The position numbers were made by a program, and so were the translations under genes. DNA of 64,000 bases. It comes from Oscillospiraceae bacterium. Lineage in GTDB: Bacteria; Bacillota; Clostridia; Oscillospirales; Ruminococcaceae. This document shows positions 7,182 through 15,541 of the stretch, piece by piece. The notes beneath the pieces were generated by a model. It was not told the DNA's origin. It did no database searches and saw nothing but the letters and a program-made list of their open reading frames with translations. How positions within the stretch are numbered: the first letter of the stretch is position 1; every line of letters begins with the position of its first letter. The stretch covers positions 1 to 64,000 of the forward strand of contig WQXO01000005.1 in the NCBI GenBank assembly GCA_009784825.1. The letters run 5' to 3'.

Positions 7182-8708
7182 ATGTTCACACAGATTAACT
7201 CAATCGGCTTATTCGGCATGAACGCATTCCCCGTTAAAGCTGAAATAAACGCTTCGAGAGGAGTCCCCTCCTTTGACATAGTGGGTTTAGCCGACACATC
7301 TGTACAGGAGAGCAAGTTCCGCATAGTCAGTGCATTAAAAAATTCAGAGATTGAGCTGAAAAGTCAATCGCTTATCATCAGTCTTACGCCCGCTTCCGTC
7401 AAGAAAGCGGGTTCGGCATATGACCTTGCGATATTAACAGCCGTCTTGGCGGTTCAGGGAGAACAGCTTATCGACATCAGCAAGTGTGCGTTTTTCGGAG
7501 AAATCTCATTAGGTGGAGGTATAAACGGCGTTCCCGGAGCATTAACAATGGCGATTGAAGCCAAGAACAACGGTATGGAGTCGATATTCCTCTCCCAAGA
7601 AAATGCCGCAGAAGCAAGTGTAGTGAAAGGCTTAACAGTCTACGGTGTCAAGAATGTAGCAGATTTATACCTGCATTTATGCGGGTTAAAGAAGCTTGAA
7701 CCTCAGTCCCCGTATGTTCCGAAAGAAGCCGCTTATATAAATTTAGCCGACTTCGCCGACGTGAAAGGGCAGGAAAACGTAAAACAAGCACTCACCATAG
7801 CGGCAGCAGGCTTCCACAACGTACTTATGATAGGAACTCCCGGAACAGGTAAGTCAATGCTTGCGAAAAGATTACCCTCGGTGCTTCCCGCCATGACGTT
7901 TGAGGAAAGCATAGAAACAACGCAGGTTCACTCAATCGCAGGGATATTGGACAAAAATGCCCCCTTAGTCGTAAATCGCCCGTTCAGACCGGTCAGTCAC
8001 ACCGCCTCTGCCCCCGGGTTAGTGGGAGGGAGCGGGATACCTAAACCCGGAGAAATTTCATTGGCACATAACGGCGTGCTTTTTTTAGACGAATTACCCG
8101 AATTCGACCGCAGAACCTTAGAAACACTTCGCCAACCCGTAGAAAATCGAGAAATTATAATCTCCCGTGCCACAGGCTCAGCACGTTACCCCTGTAACTT
8201 CATGCTTGTTGCTGCTATGAACCCTTGCCCCTGCGGTAACTTCGGACACCCCACGAAAAAATGCGTATGTACTTCTATAGCTGTCGCCAAGTATCTCGGG
8301 AAAATCAGCCAGCCGGTTTTAGACAGGATTGACATTCAAATCGAAGTGAACCCAGTAAGCTACACAGAAATTTCTGATGACGAAAAAGGCGATTCCTCCG
8401 CTGTAATTCGTGAAAAAGTGGAAAAAGCCCGTCTAATTCAAGAACGGCGGTTTGCCGGTACAAGTGTTCGCAGTAATTCGGAGATTGAACCGTCTATGTT
8501 GAGCGAGGTTTGCATTATGGAGGATTCTGCCCGTGTGTTAATCAGCAACGTATTCGATAAATTAGGAATGTCGGCACGGGCGTATGACCGGATTTTGAAA
8601 GTTGCGAGAACAGCGGCAGATTTAGACGCAAGCGAGCTTATTACAAAGAAACACGTGTCAATGGCGATAAGCTATCGAAGCTTGGATAGGAAGTATTGGG
8701 GGAAATGA
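7182..8708 (+). CDS. comM: YifB/ComM family Mg-chelatase-like AAA+ ATPase
   Basis: The protein has 508 residues. An N-terminal ChlI-like domain has the pattern FDIVGLADTSVQESK. The AAA+ core has Walker A GTPGTGKS near residue 219, the sensor region FLDELPEF, and the Cys-rich segment CPCGNFGHPTKKCVC, and it ends in a Mg-chelatase C domain. ComM/YifB helicases promote branch migration during natural transformation in some bacteria. In Clostridia the gene is often near dprA, which is not in this window. Confidence 0.93.
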   Translation: MFTQINSIGLFGMNAFPVKAEINASRGVPSFDIVGLADTSVQESKFRIVSALKNSEIELKSQSLIISLTPASVKKAGSAYDLAILTAVLAVQGEQLIDISKCAFFGEISLGGGINGVPGALTMAIEAKNNGMESIFLSQENAAEASVVKGLTVYGVKNVADLYLHLCGLKKLEPQSPYVPKEAAYINLADFADVKGQENVKQALTIAAAGFHNVLMIGTPGTGKSMLAKRLPSVLPAMTFEESIETTQVHSIAGILDKNAPLVVNRPFRPVSHTASAPGLVGGSGIPKPGEISLAHNGVLFLDELPEFDRRTLETLRQPVENREIIISRATGSARYPCNFMLVAAMNPCPCGNFGHPTKKCVCTSIAVAKYLGKISQPVLDRIDIQIEVNPVSYTEISDDEKGDSSAVIREKVEKARLIQERRFAGTSVRSNSEIEPSMLSEVCIMEDSARVLISNVFDKLGMSARAYDRILKVARTAADLDASELITKKHVSMAISYRSLDRKYWGK

Positions 8709-8710
8709 AA

Positions 8711-8746
8711 AAACGGCTTTGGTTAGTACCAAAGCCGTTTTTTTTC
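8711..8746. terminator. Bidirectional terminator between comM and the convergent gene
   Basis: AACGGCTTTGG and CCAAAGCCGTT form a perfect 11-bp stem with a TTAGTA loop. A-run and T-run flanks serve both strands. Confidence 0.92.
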
Positions 8747-9497
8747 AGTGTTCTGCCCCCTTGCTTGCTATATCCATAATAACTTCCGCGATATTATTAT
8801 AGTTAAAAACGTACTCGGATTCAGAAATCGAGGGGTTGTTTTCTCTCAATGTACCAATGACTTCATTTTTCAATTCCCCGTCAATATTAATCAGGAGTTC
8901 ATTTCTCATTAAACATTCGGACATTGTACCCCTCGAGTAAACAGCATAAAGAGCTTCACCGACCTCGGAAATGTAAAAAAGTGTCATAAACTCACCGATT
9001 ATCCAAAACGCATTGTCACATTCTGTTCCTGTAACAGATTGTGCCTGTTCATTTATTTCCTGTCCGCCTTTTAAGAACACTATCATTCTGTCGCCGTTTT
9101 TGAAAACAGGATAACCATCCGTAATCCTCTTGCTGTTGCCAAATTGTTTCAACGTAATAGTTTCAATATGCTCACCTTTAATCACGGTATTTACCTGTGC
9201 TGTAAAAAATGTAGAATGGATGTTTATGCTGGATTCCCCCAGCCATTCTGTAATAGTAATATCAGCAATCAAGTCTGAAAACTCAATAGCTTGCTCCAAT
9301 GTATATGCTGTTTCAAATGAAGCGGAGATTATCATTGGTCTTCGTGCATTATTTTCTGTGTCGGTGCTTGTTTCGTTAATTACATTGGCGTTTTCGGATG
9401 TGTCTTCGCTTAATTCTGCTTCTGTGTTATTACACCCCGCACATACAAACAGCATGCAAAAAACAACAAATATAACTATCACTTTTTTAATTTCCAT
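8745..9497 (-). CDS. Putative lipoprotein of unknown function
   Basis: The 250-residue protein has a signal peptide with lipobox VCAGC, then an Asn/Thr/Glu-rich spacer and a globular region with the pattern EFSDLIADITITEWLG ... GDRMIVFLKGG. The upstream gene has the same pattern (AASDIVVIGEF ... GDQWIFFLKRA). I infer two diverged paralogues of an exported domain. No enzyme motif is visible. The gene ends at the shared terminator with comM. Confidence 0.75.
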   Translation of the reverse strand: MEIKKVIVIFVVFCMLFVCAGCNNTEAELSEDTSENANVINETSTDTENNARRPMIISASFETAYTLEQAIEFSDLIADITITEWLGESSINIHSTFFTAQVNTVIKGEHIETITLKQFGNSKRITDGYPVFKNGDRMIVFLKGGQEINEQAQSVTGTECDNAFWIIGEFMTLFYISEVGEALYAVYSRGTMSECLMRNELLINIDGELKNEVIGTLRENNPSISESEYVFNYNNIAEVIMDIASKGAEH

Positions 9498-9554
9498 TCT
9501 AAACCCTCCTTATGTCATCTTATTTACAGATATTATACATCTCTGTTTTGAACT

Positions 9555-10196
9555 TTAATTAAAGAAACGCTCAACAATTTCACGATACAATTCAATTTTA
9601 ACATAAACATCTTCATATACTCCGAAATCCTCGGCAGATAAACCGTTTACATAATCATCAAAATCGGAAATCCTTGCTGTCGGGACGGGATACCTGCCTT
9701 CAGAATCACCGACACAATAGTACAAATCGCTGTCCTCTGCTCGCTTTAAGAAGAAAATCCATTGGTCACCTTTGTTCATCGGGAGCATTTCACTGTGTGT
9801 AACTAATTTATTCTCGTGTTCGTAACCGTAGCCTTGTATTATTTTTAATGGTTCGTTGATAATATCGCCGCTCAAAACATCTATTACCGTAATATAGTTA
9901 TATGATTGTACAATATCAAGGATTTCCTTTTCAAAATAACCGCTGTATCTAAAGGTTGTAACGTCTACCGTGTCGATTGAAAATTCACCGATTACCACAA
10001 TGTCAGAAGCTGCGAGTAACTCCGATAATGTGAAATATACCGGTCTGTCTGCGTGATACCGTAGAATTTCGAGTTCATTTTCCTGCTTGTTCTGTTGAAA
10101 AGGGTTCGTAAATACAAACAAAACCACTAAGGGTAATATTATTAAGACGGCAATGCCGATTATTATTGCCAGGTTGTTATTTTTTGTTTTTTTCAT
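9555..10196 (-). CDS. Membrane-anchored protein of unknown function, paralogue of the downstream lipoprotein
   Basis: The 213-residue protein has one N-terminal membrane segment (residues about 9-30) and an extracytoplasmic domain. The domain shares with its neighbour the order ASDIVVIGEF, a hydrophobic ITVIDVLSGDI strand and GDQWIFFLKR. The two genes are 57 bases apart on the same strand and probably form an operon. The anchor differs (uncleaved helix here, lipid there), which suggests two display forms of one domain. Confidence 0.72.
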   Translation of the reverse strand: MKKTKNNNLAIIIGIAVLIILPLVVLFVFTNPFQQNKQENELEILRYHADRPVYFTLSELLAASDIVVIGEFSIDTVDVTTFRYSGYFEKEILDIVQSYNYITVIDVLSGDIINEPLKIIQGYGYEHENKLVTHSEMLPMNKGDQWIFFLKRAEDSDLYYCVGDSEGRYPVPTARISDFDDYVNGLSAEDFGVYEDVYVKIELYREIVERFFN

Positions 10197-10278
10197 TGAT
10201 ACACCTCTGTTTATAGTTTATCACAATTTTTTTAGAAAAGGAAGACCCTAAATGATTTTACTATATATTTATTTCCTG

Positions 10279-10307
10279 TTGAAAATCTCAAAAAACAATG
10301 CTATAAT
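10279..10307 (+). promoter_or_regulatory. Promoter for the DRTGG-hydrogenase-addBA operon
   Basis: TTGAAA and TATAAT are separated by 17 bases. The element sits 31 bases upstream of the first start codon, which has a CAGGAGAAAAG site. No other clear promoter is seen before 19.7 kb. Confidence 0.72.
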
Positions 10308-10337
10308 ATAATAAAACAAAATAACAGGAGAAAAGAC

Positions 10338-10685
10338 ATGACAATAAACGACATTTCAAAATTATTGAACTGCGAAGTCCTTAACTGTGCAGACAAGCTC
10401 GAAAGTGAGGTTCACACCGCATGCGGCTCGGACATGATGAGTGACGTTCTCGCCTATGTCAAAGACCAAGCGGTATTGCTGACAGGGCTTTTGAACCCGC
10501 AAGTCGTCCGCACTGCCGAAATGATGGACATTATCTGCATAGTGTTTGTTCGGGGGAAATCGCCCGACACAGCGGTAATCGACCTTGCCACCGAAAAAGG
10601 CATAGTCATTCTTTCCACAAAGGAACGCATGTTTGAAGCCTGCGGAAAACTATATACGGAAATGAACAAGGGGAAGACATTATGA
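10338..10685 (+). CDS. DRTGG domain protein
   Basis: The 115-residue protein shows the DRTGG-domain pattern: DVLAYVKDQAVLLTGLLNPQ, then VVRTAEMMDIICIVFVRGK and ATEKGIVILSTKERMFEACG. DRTGG domains bind small ligands or act as regulatory modules. Stand-alone copies in Clostridia are repeatedly linked to RsbW-like ATPases and FeFe-hydrogenase-like proteins, as here. The end overlaps the next gene by 4 bases (ATGA). Role is probably regulatory. Confidence 0.82.
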   Translation: MTINDISKLLNCEVLNCADKLESEVHTACGSDMMSDVLAYVKDQAVLLTGLLNPQVVRTAEMMDIICIVFVRGKSPDTAVIDLATEKGIVILSTKERMFEACGKLYTEMNKGKTL

Positions 10686-11101
10686 TTTTGAAATTTGACA
10701 TTCCCGGAGATGATTTTACCCGTGCGGGTGAAGCCAGCTCCGCAATCAAGAACAAGCTTAAACAAACCGGCTTTTCTCCCGAAGTGGTGAGAAAGGTTTC
10801 TATAGCAGTTTATGAGGCGGAAATTAACTCTATTATTCATGCAAACGGAGGCACAATCACCCTGACCGCCGACGAAGAGGCGATTGTCGCAGTAATTGCC
10901 GATACCGGAAAAGGAATCCCCGATATTGAAGCGGCAATGCGTGAGGGGTTCACCACTGCCTGCGACAATATAAGGAAATTGGGATTCGGTGCAGGAATGG
11001 GTCTGCCCAATATGAGGAAATACACCGACGAATTCGACATTCAATCAAAAGTCGGCAAAGGCACTACCGTAACCATGAAAATATATAATAAACAGGAATA
11101 A
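10682..11101 (+). CDS. RsbW-like anti-sigma/serine kinase-type ATPase
   Basis: The 139-residue GHKL ATPase domain has an N-box (YEAEINSIIHANGG) and a G1 box (DTGKGIPDIEAA). The C-terminal segment (GFGAGMGLPNMRKYTDEF) is the usual ATP-lid region. Such proteins bind a sigma factor or phosphorylate a STAS partner. No STAS antagonist or matching sigma factor is adjacent. The gene is coupled to the DRTGG gene upstream and the hydrogenase-like gene 2 bases downstream, so the three probably act together, perhaps in redox sensing. Confidence 0.85.
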   Translation: MILKFDIPGDDFTRAGEASSAIKNKLKQTGFSPEVVRKVSIAVYEAEINSIIHANGGTITLTADEEAIVAVIADTGKGIPDIEAAMREGFTTACDNIRKLGFGAGMGLPNMRKYTDEFDIQSKVGKGTTVTMKIYNKQE

Positions 11102-11103
11102 TC

Positions 11104-12348
11104 ATGAATAAACCTATCCAATGCGTTGTACTTGACGAGGACATATGTAACGGTTGCATACATTGCATAAAATGCTGTCCCACCGAGGCAATCCGAGTAA
11201 AAAACCAAAAAGCGGTAATAACTCCCGAAAGGTGCATAACCTGCGGCGAGTGTATTCGTGTTTGCCCATCTCATGCGAAAAAGGCACTGCGTGACCCTCT
11301 CGAAATCATCGACGGTTTTAAATACAAGGTTGCACTTCCGCACCCGGCACTATACGCACAATTCAACAATTTAGAGGATAAAACGACGGTTTTGAGGGCG
11401 TTGCTTGACTACGGCTTTGACGAAGTGTTTGAGGTTGCCGCCGCATCAGAAACGGTCACGGAAATGACCCGTAGGCTTATTAGCGAGAAAAAAGCGGTAT
11501 TACCGATTATTTCGTCAACCTGCCCCGCCGTAATCCGTTTAATCCGCTTGCGTTTCCCGAATTTAATCAAAAATATTTCACCGCTTTACGCCCCGAGGGA
11601 GGTAGCGGCTTCAACGGCACTGCTTGCGGCGATGAACAAAACGCTTATGCCAAGGGAGGATATAGGAATTATTCTGATTGCACCCTGCCCCGGACAAGTT
11701 GCTTCGGTACGGGTGCCGTTAGGGTTTGAGAAATCGGGGATAGATGCAGTCATTGCCATAAGCGACATTTTCCCGAAAATGCCCGAACTTATGAAAAACG
11801 CAGACATTACCGAGGCGATAGGAACACAGTTTTCAATAGCGGGCAGAGTCGGTGCAAGCTGGGGAAGCACAGGCGGCGAAGCCAAGGGCATATTAAGCGA
11901 CAACTGCCTTTCAGCAGACGGAATAGAAAACGTCATCAAGGTGTTAAGCGATTTGGAGGACGAGCGTTTCCAAAATCTCGATTTTATAGAACTCACCGCT
12001 TGCCCCGGAGGATGTGTGGGCGGAATGCTGACGGTGGAGAACCCGTACATAGCCCGTGTAAAATTAGCGAAATTACGTAAATACCTGCCCGTTTCGGGAA
12101 CAAGGTTAGACGATATTGAAATCAACACCCTTTTCCGTGACGGTGAAATCGAATATCTACCCGCATTTAACCTGTCCGACAACATAAGCGAATCCATTCG
12201 GTTAATGGATGAGTTAGACGAAATCCTAAAAACGCTCCCCAATTTAGACTGCGGGTGCTGCGGTTCGCCGACCTGCCGTGCATTTGCGGAGGACATTGTT
12301 CGGGGTGGAGAAGGCAAGTGCATCTATTCGTTAATTAAGGGAACATAA
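11104..12348 (+). CDS. FeFe-hydrogenase-like iron-sulfur protein, sensory-type
   Basis: This 414-residue protein has two 4Fe-4S motifs (Cys15, 18, 21, 25 and Cys44, 47, 50, 54) and a FeFe-hydrogenase H-cluster domain. A C-terminal Fe-S domain follows (Cys383, 386, 391, 406). The four H-cluster ligands are present: Cys140 (STCPAV), Cys195 (APCPGQ), Cys300 and Cys304 (TACPGGCVGG). The second loop lacks the KKxE residues of catalytic HydA. With no HydB/C partners but with DRTGG and RsbW-like neighbours, a sensory or regulatory role is more likely than bulk H2 production. addB follows after 4 bases. Confidence 0.85.
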   Translation: MNKPIQCVVLDEDICNGCIHCIKCCPTEAIRVKNQKAVITPERCITCGECIRVCPSHAKKALRDPLEIIDGFKYKVALPHPALYAQFNNLEDKTTVLRALLDYGFDEVFEVAAASETVTEMTRRLISEKKAVLPIISSTCPAVIRLIRLRFPNLIKNISPLYAPREVAASTALLAAMNKTLMPREDIGIILIAPCPGQVASVRVPLGFEKSGIDAVIAISDIFPKMPELMKNADITEAIGTQFSIAGRVGASWGSTGGEAKGILSDNCLSADGIENVIKVLSDLEDERFQNLDFIELTACPGGCVGGMLTVENPYIARVKLAKLRKYLPVSGTRLDDIEINTLFRDGEIEYLPAFNLSDNISESIRLMDELDEILKTLPNLDCGCCGSPTCRAFAEDIVRGGEGKCIYSLIKGT

Positions 12349-12352
12349 CATC

Positions 12353-15300
12353 ATGTTAAAAATCATAACCTCCCTATCCTATGAAAAAAGCATAGAATAT
12401 TTAACAACCGGATTAAACAAGGATAATTCGGCTGTTTTAATTGTTCCCGAGCAGTTTTTGTTTGAAACCGAGAGGGGAATGTATAAACGCCTCGGTGCAA
12501 GGAAAATCGGTACAGTTAATATAACGGGATTTTCAAAATTAGCGGCAGAAATTATTAAAAAACACGGCGAACCCAAGCTATACGCCGACGACATTATAAA
12601 AAGCGTAACTATGTATAAAACCCTGTCCCGACTTAATCCTCAGCTTACTTATTATAAAGGTATGACGGGTGTACATGTGGCACAACGCATGTTAAGGTTG
12701 GCGGGCGATTTTAAGTCGGCGGGAATAACCGCCCCGGCTTTAAGGAAAGCGACGTTTATAAACAACGGTGCGTTACAGTCAAAGCTGTCTGATATTACCG
12801 AGATTTACTCTGCCTATTGTGAATCGTTAGAGTCGGAATTTGCCGACAAGCTCGACGATAATAAAAAAGCCGCAGAGCTTATTAGTATTCATGACTATTT
12901 CAAAGGCATTGACGTGTATATATATGAGTTTGACAGCTTTTCTGAAAGCCAGCTGAACCTCATGAACGCCATAATCGCCTCTGCGAATAACGTAAATGTG
13001 GTTTTAAGGACAGATTCACGTTTGTCCGAAAAAAGGGAGTTTTACGCCATGAACACCCTGATTAAACGATTAGAGCAAGATAACGACAGCGAATTTATTA
13101 ATATTAAAAGCGAGTCTAACAATCCCGAAACCGAGTATTGGACGGCAGACGATGTTTACAGCGAAAGTGAATTTGTTGCGGCGAAAATCCATAAGTTAAT
13201 CACCGAGGACGGTTATTCCATGAATGATATAGCTGTTCTTGTCTGCAACCCCGAAACAACGGGAAAACTCAAAAACGCCTTTGCCGATTACGGGATTACC
13301 GCATTCACAGACCTGCCTGAGCCGATTATCAAAAAACCGATGACAAGGTTCATTATCACTGCCTTAGAAGCGACGACTCTTGAAACCGACAAGCTGATGT
13401 CGTACATAAGGAGCGGGTTTGTCCGTGTTTCATCAGATTTGGAACGCCCTGTTATACAAGGTAAGCTAAAAATCGGCAAATCAAAACAACAACTCAGTAT
13501 AAGCTATGCTAAGGGCGGTACAAGGTTCACCAAGCGACTGTCTAAGCGGAACATGGACAAGTTAGAGCAAGCCTCGTTCATATACGGGTTGACTAAAAAA
13601 GAGTGGGCGAAGCCGTTCCCCGAATCTAACAAAGACTTAGCAAGGCTTGAGCCGTTCAGGGCAGAAATCGTCGGTGAACTGATTAAATTAAGGGAACAAG
13701 CACATGACACTACGGGTGACATAATCACCCAAAGCGTCTGCCGATTTTTATTAGACACCATGCAGCTTCAAAGAACGGTAATCGGGTTATGCCATACCAA
13801 CCAACATTTCACAGCCAAAAACCACACCGAGGAATTTCGCCAATTATGGGATATAATCATAGAAATATTTGAATCGCTCAATGCCGCCTTAAAAGGCTTC
13901 ACAATAAGTTTAAGCGACTACACCGAATTACTCAAAATGTTCTTCACCTCAACGAATATTGCAAAACCGCCGCAGGTTATTGATGCAGTGACAGTGGGTG
14001 ACCCCGAGCGAACCAGATTAAATAAGGTTGGTGTTGTATTCATAACCGGGGCAACCCTTGGTATATTCCCGAGAACATCTTCTCAAGATAATGAGTTTTC
14101 GATAAAAGAACTCGAGGAATTATCTCAACAGGGACTGAAAATCATATCAAAACGTGAGGAAAGATACAATTTCGAGCGGTTTATCGTTAACAAAGCGATG
14201 ACACTGCCGACACAATTGCTGTACATAACTGCACCGTTGCGGGATTCAGCGTGGAACGAACTGCGACCGTCACCTCTTTATAATGGTGTTGACAATGTAA
14301 AAAGCACCACAGGTTTACCGCTGTCCTTTTGGGTGAGAACGCTCAAAACCGCACAAAGAACATATGTCGAAAACATAAACAATGTAAACGCCGATATAAT
14401 AAAACAAGCATTAAAAAAAGAACCCGTCATGCCGATAATTCGGGACTATTTGCACCGCTTAACCCCTGAAACAGCAGAAAGGCTGTTCGACTATGACAAA
14501 TTCTCCCCCACAAGGTTAGAAACCCTAATGAACTGCCGTTTCAGATTTTTCTGCCGCTACGGGTTAGGTATAACCGTACCCGTTGCCCAAAACGACGAAG
14601 AACCCGTCGCAATGGAAAGAGGGAACATAATCCACCACTGCCTTGACGAAGCTTTGAAAATGTATAAAACCACCCCTGACGCTTTCAAAAACTACACCGA
14701 CGAGGATTATAATAACTTAGCCGAGCGTTTTATAGCGGATTACCGCAATACGAAGCTGCCGTCCGGATACGCACAGACTAAGCGGCAACAGTATATTCTC
14801 GCAGGCTTCAAAACGGGAATAGTCCGCATGCTTAAGCACATTCGTGATGATTTTGAAAACTCGAAGTTCACCCCGCATGAGTTTGAGCGGGGCATGGATT
14901 TCAAAATCGGGAACGTGATTATCACAGGGAAAATCGACAGGGTGGATATATTTAATGATAACGGAAACGAATATGTTCGGGTGGTTGACTATAAATCGGG
15001 GACTAAGGAAATGGACTTCCCTGCCGTGTTCAACGGGTTAGAAATGCAGATGTTGCTGTACCTGTTCGCCGTATGCGAAAATGGTGCAAAGCCGGTTTCT
15101 GCGTTATATATGCCGGCTGACGGTTCAAAAATCGAAGGTTCACTTGACCCGGACAGTAATTCACTAACCCCCGACACGTCAAAAGCACGCATGAACTGGC
15201 TCACAGCACATATACCCAGCGGTATAACCATACAGGATAATCAACCTGCTTATTCAGACATCACCGAACAGGAAAATCGCTATCGTGCGGAGAGCAAATC

Positions 15301-15538
15301 TTCATCTAAAAAAGCGTTTTTTAAGGTAACAAGGCTGACCCCCGCCTCATATGACAAGCTCAAGGTTTATTGCGGTAAGCTGATAAATGTGCAGGTCAAT
15401 CGTGTAAAAAAAGGCGAAATCGAAGCCATACCTTTAGAAAAAGCTTGCACATATTGTGAATACTCCGCCTCCTGCAACAATCGGGGTGAGAGGCGTGTTA
15501 AACCCATAAACAGGACAGGTATCGAGAGGATAATATAA
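12353..15538 (+). CDS. addB: ATP-dependent helicase/nuclease subunit B
   Basis: AddB is one subunit of the AddAB double-strand break resection machine. The 1061-residue protein has an inactivated helicase fold and a C-terminal RecB-type nuclease with VRVVDYKSG near residue 876. Fe-S cluster cysteines are in NCRFRFFCRYG (about 726-732) and CTYCEYSASC near the end. The extreme N-terminus (IITSLSYEKSIEY) lacks the glycines of the Walker A motif seen in Bacillus AddB, so ATP binding here is doubtful. It is shorter than the Bacillus protein. The gene is 3 bases from addA. Confidence 0.93.
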   Translation: MLKIITSLSYEKSIEYLTTGLNKDNSAVLIVPEQFLFETERGMYKRLGARKIGTVNITGFSKLAAEIIKKHGEPKLYADDIIKSVTMYKTLSRLNPQLTYYKGMTGVHVAQRMLRLAGDFKSAGITAPALRKATFINNGALQSKLSDITEIYSAYCESLESEFADKLDDNKKAAELISIHDYFKGIDVYIYEFDSFSESQLNLMNAIIASANNVNVVLRTDSRLSEKREFYAMNTLIKRLEQDNDSEFINIKSESNNPETEYWTADDVYSESEFVAAKIHKLITEDGYSMNDIAVLVCNPETTGKLKNAFADYGITAFTDLPEPIIKKPMTRFIITALEATTLETDKLMSYIRSGFVRVSSDLERPVIQGKLKIGKSKQQLSISYAKGGTRFTKRLSKRNMDKLEQASFIYGLTKKEWAKPFPESNKDLARLEPFRAEIVGELIKLREQAHDTTGDIITQSVCRFLLDTMQLQRTVIGLCHTNQHFTAKNHTEEFRQLWDIIIEIFESLNAALKGFTISLSDYTELLKMFFTSTNIAKPPQVIDAVTVGDPERTRLNKVGVVFITGATLGIFPRTSSQDNEFSIKELEELSQQGLKIISKREERYNFERFIVNKAMTLPTQLLYITAPLRDSAWNELRPSPLYNGVDNVKSTTGLPLSFWVRTLKTAQRTYVENINNVNADIIKQALKKEPVMPIIRDYLHRLTPETAERLFDYDKFSPTRLETLMNCRFRFFCRYGLGITVPVAQNDEEPVAMERGNIIHHCLDEALKMYKTTPDAFKNYTDEDYNNLAERFIADYRNTKLPSGYAQTKRQQYILAGFKTGIVRMLKHIRDDFENSKFTPHEFERGMDFKIGNVIITGKIDRVDIFNDNGNEYVRVVDYKSGTKEMDFPAVFNGLEMQMLLYLFAVCENGAKPVSALYMPADGSKIEGSLDPDSNSLTPDTSKARMNWLTAHIPSGITIQDNQPAYSDITEQENRYRAESKSSSKKAFFKVTRLTPASYDKLKVYCGKLINVQVNRVKKGEIEAIPLEKACTYCEYSASCNNRGERRVKPINRTGIERII

Positions 15539-15541
15539 ATT

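Noticed and set aside
10454-11044. 196-codon minus-strand frame opposite the DRTGG and RsbW-like genes
   Set aside because: It is antisense to two genes with family motifs and has no supporting signals.
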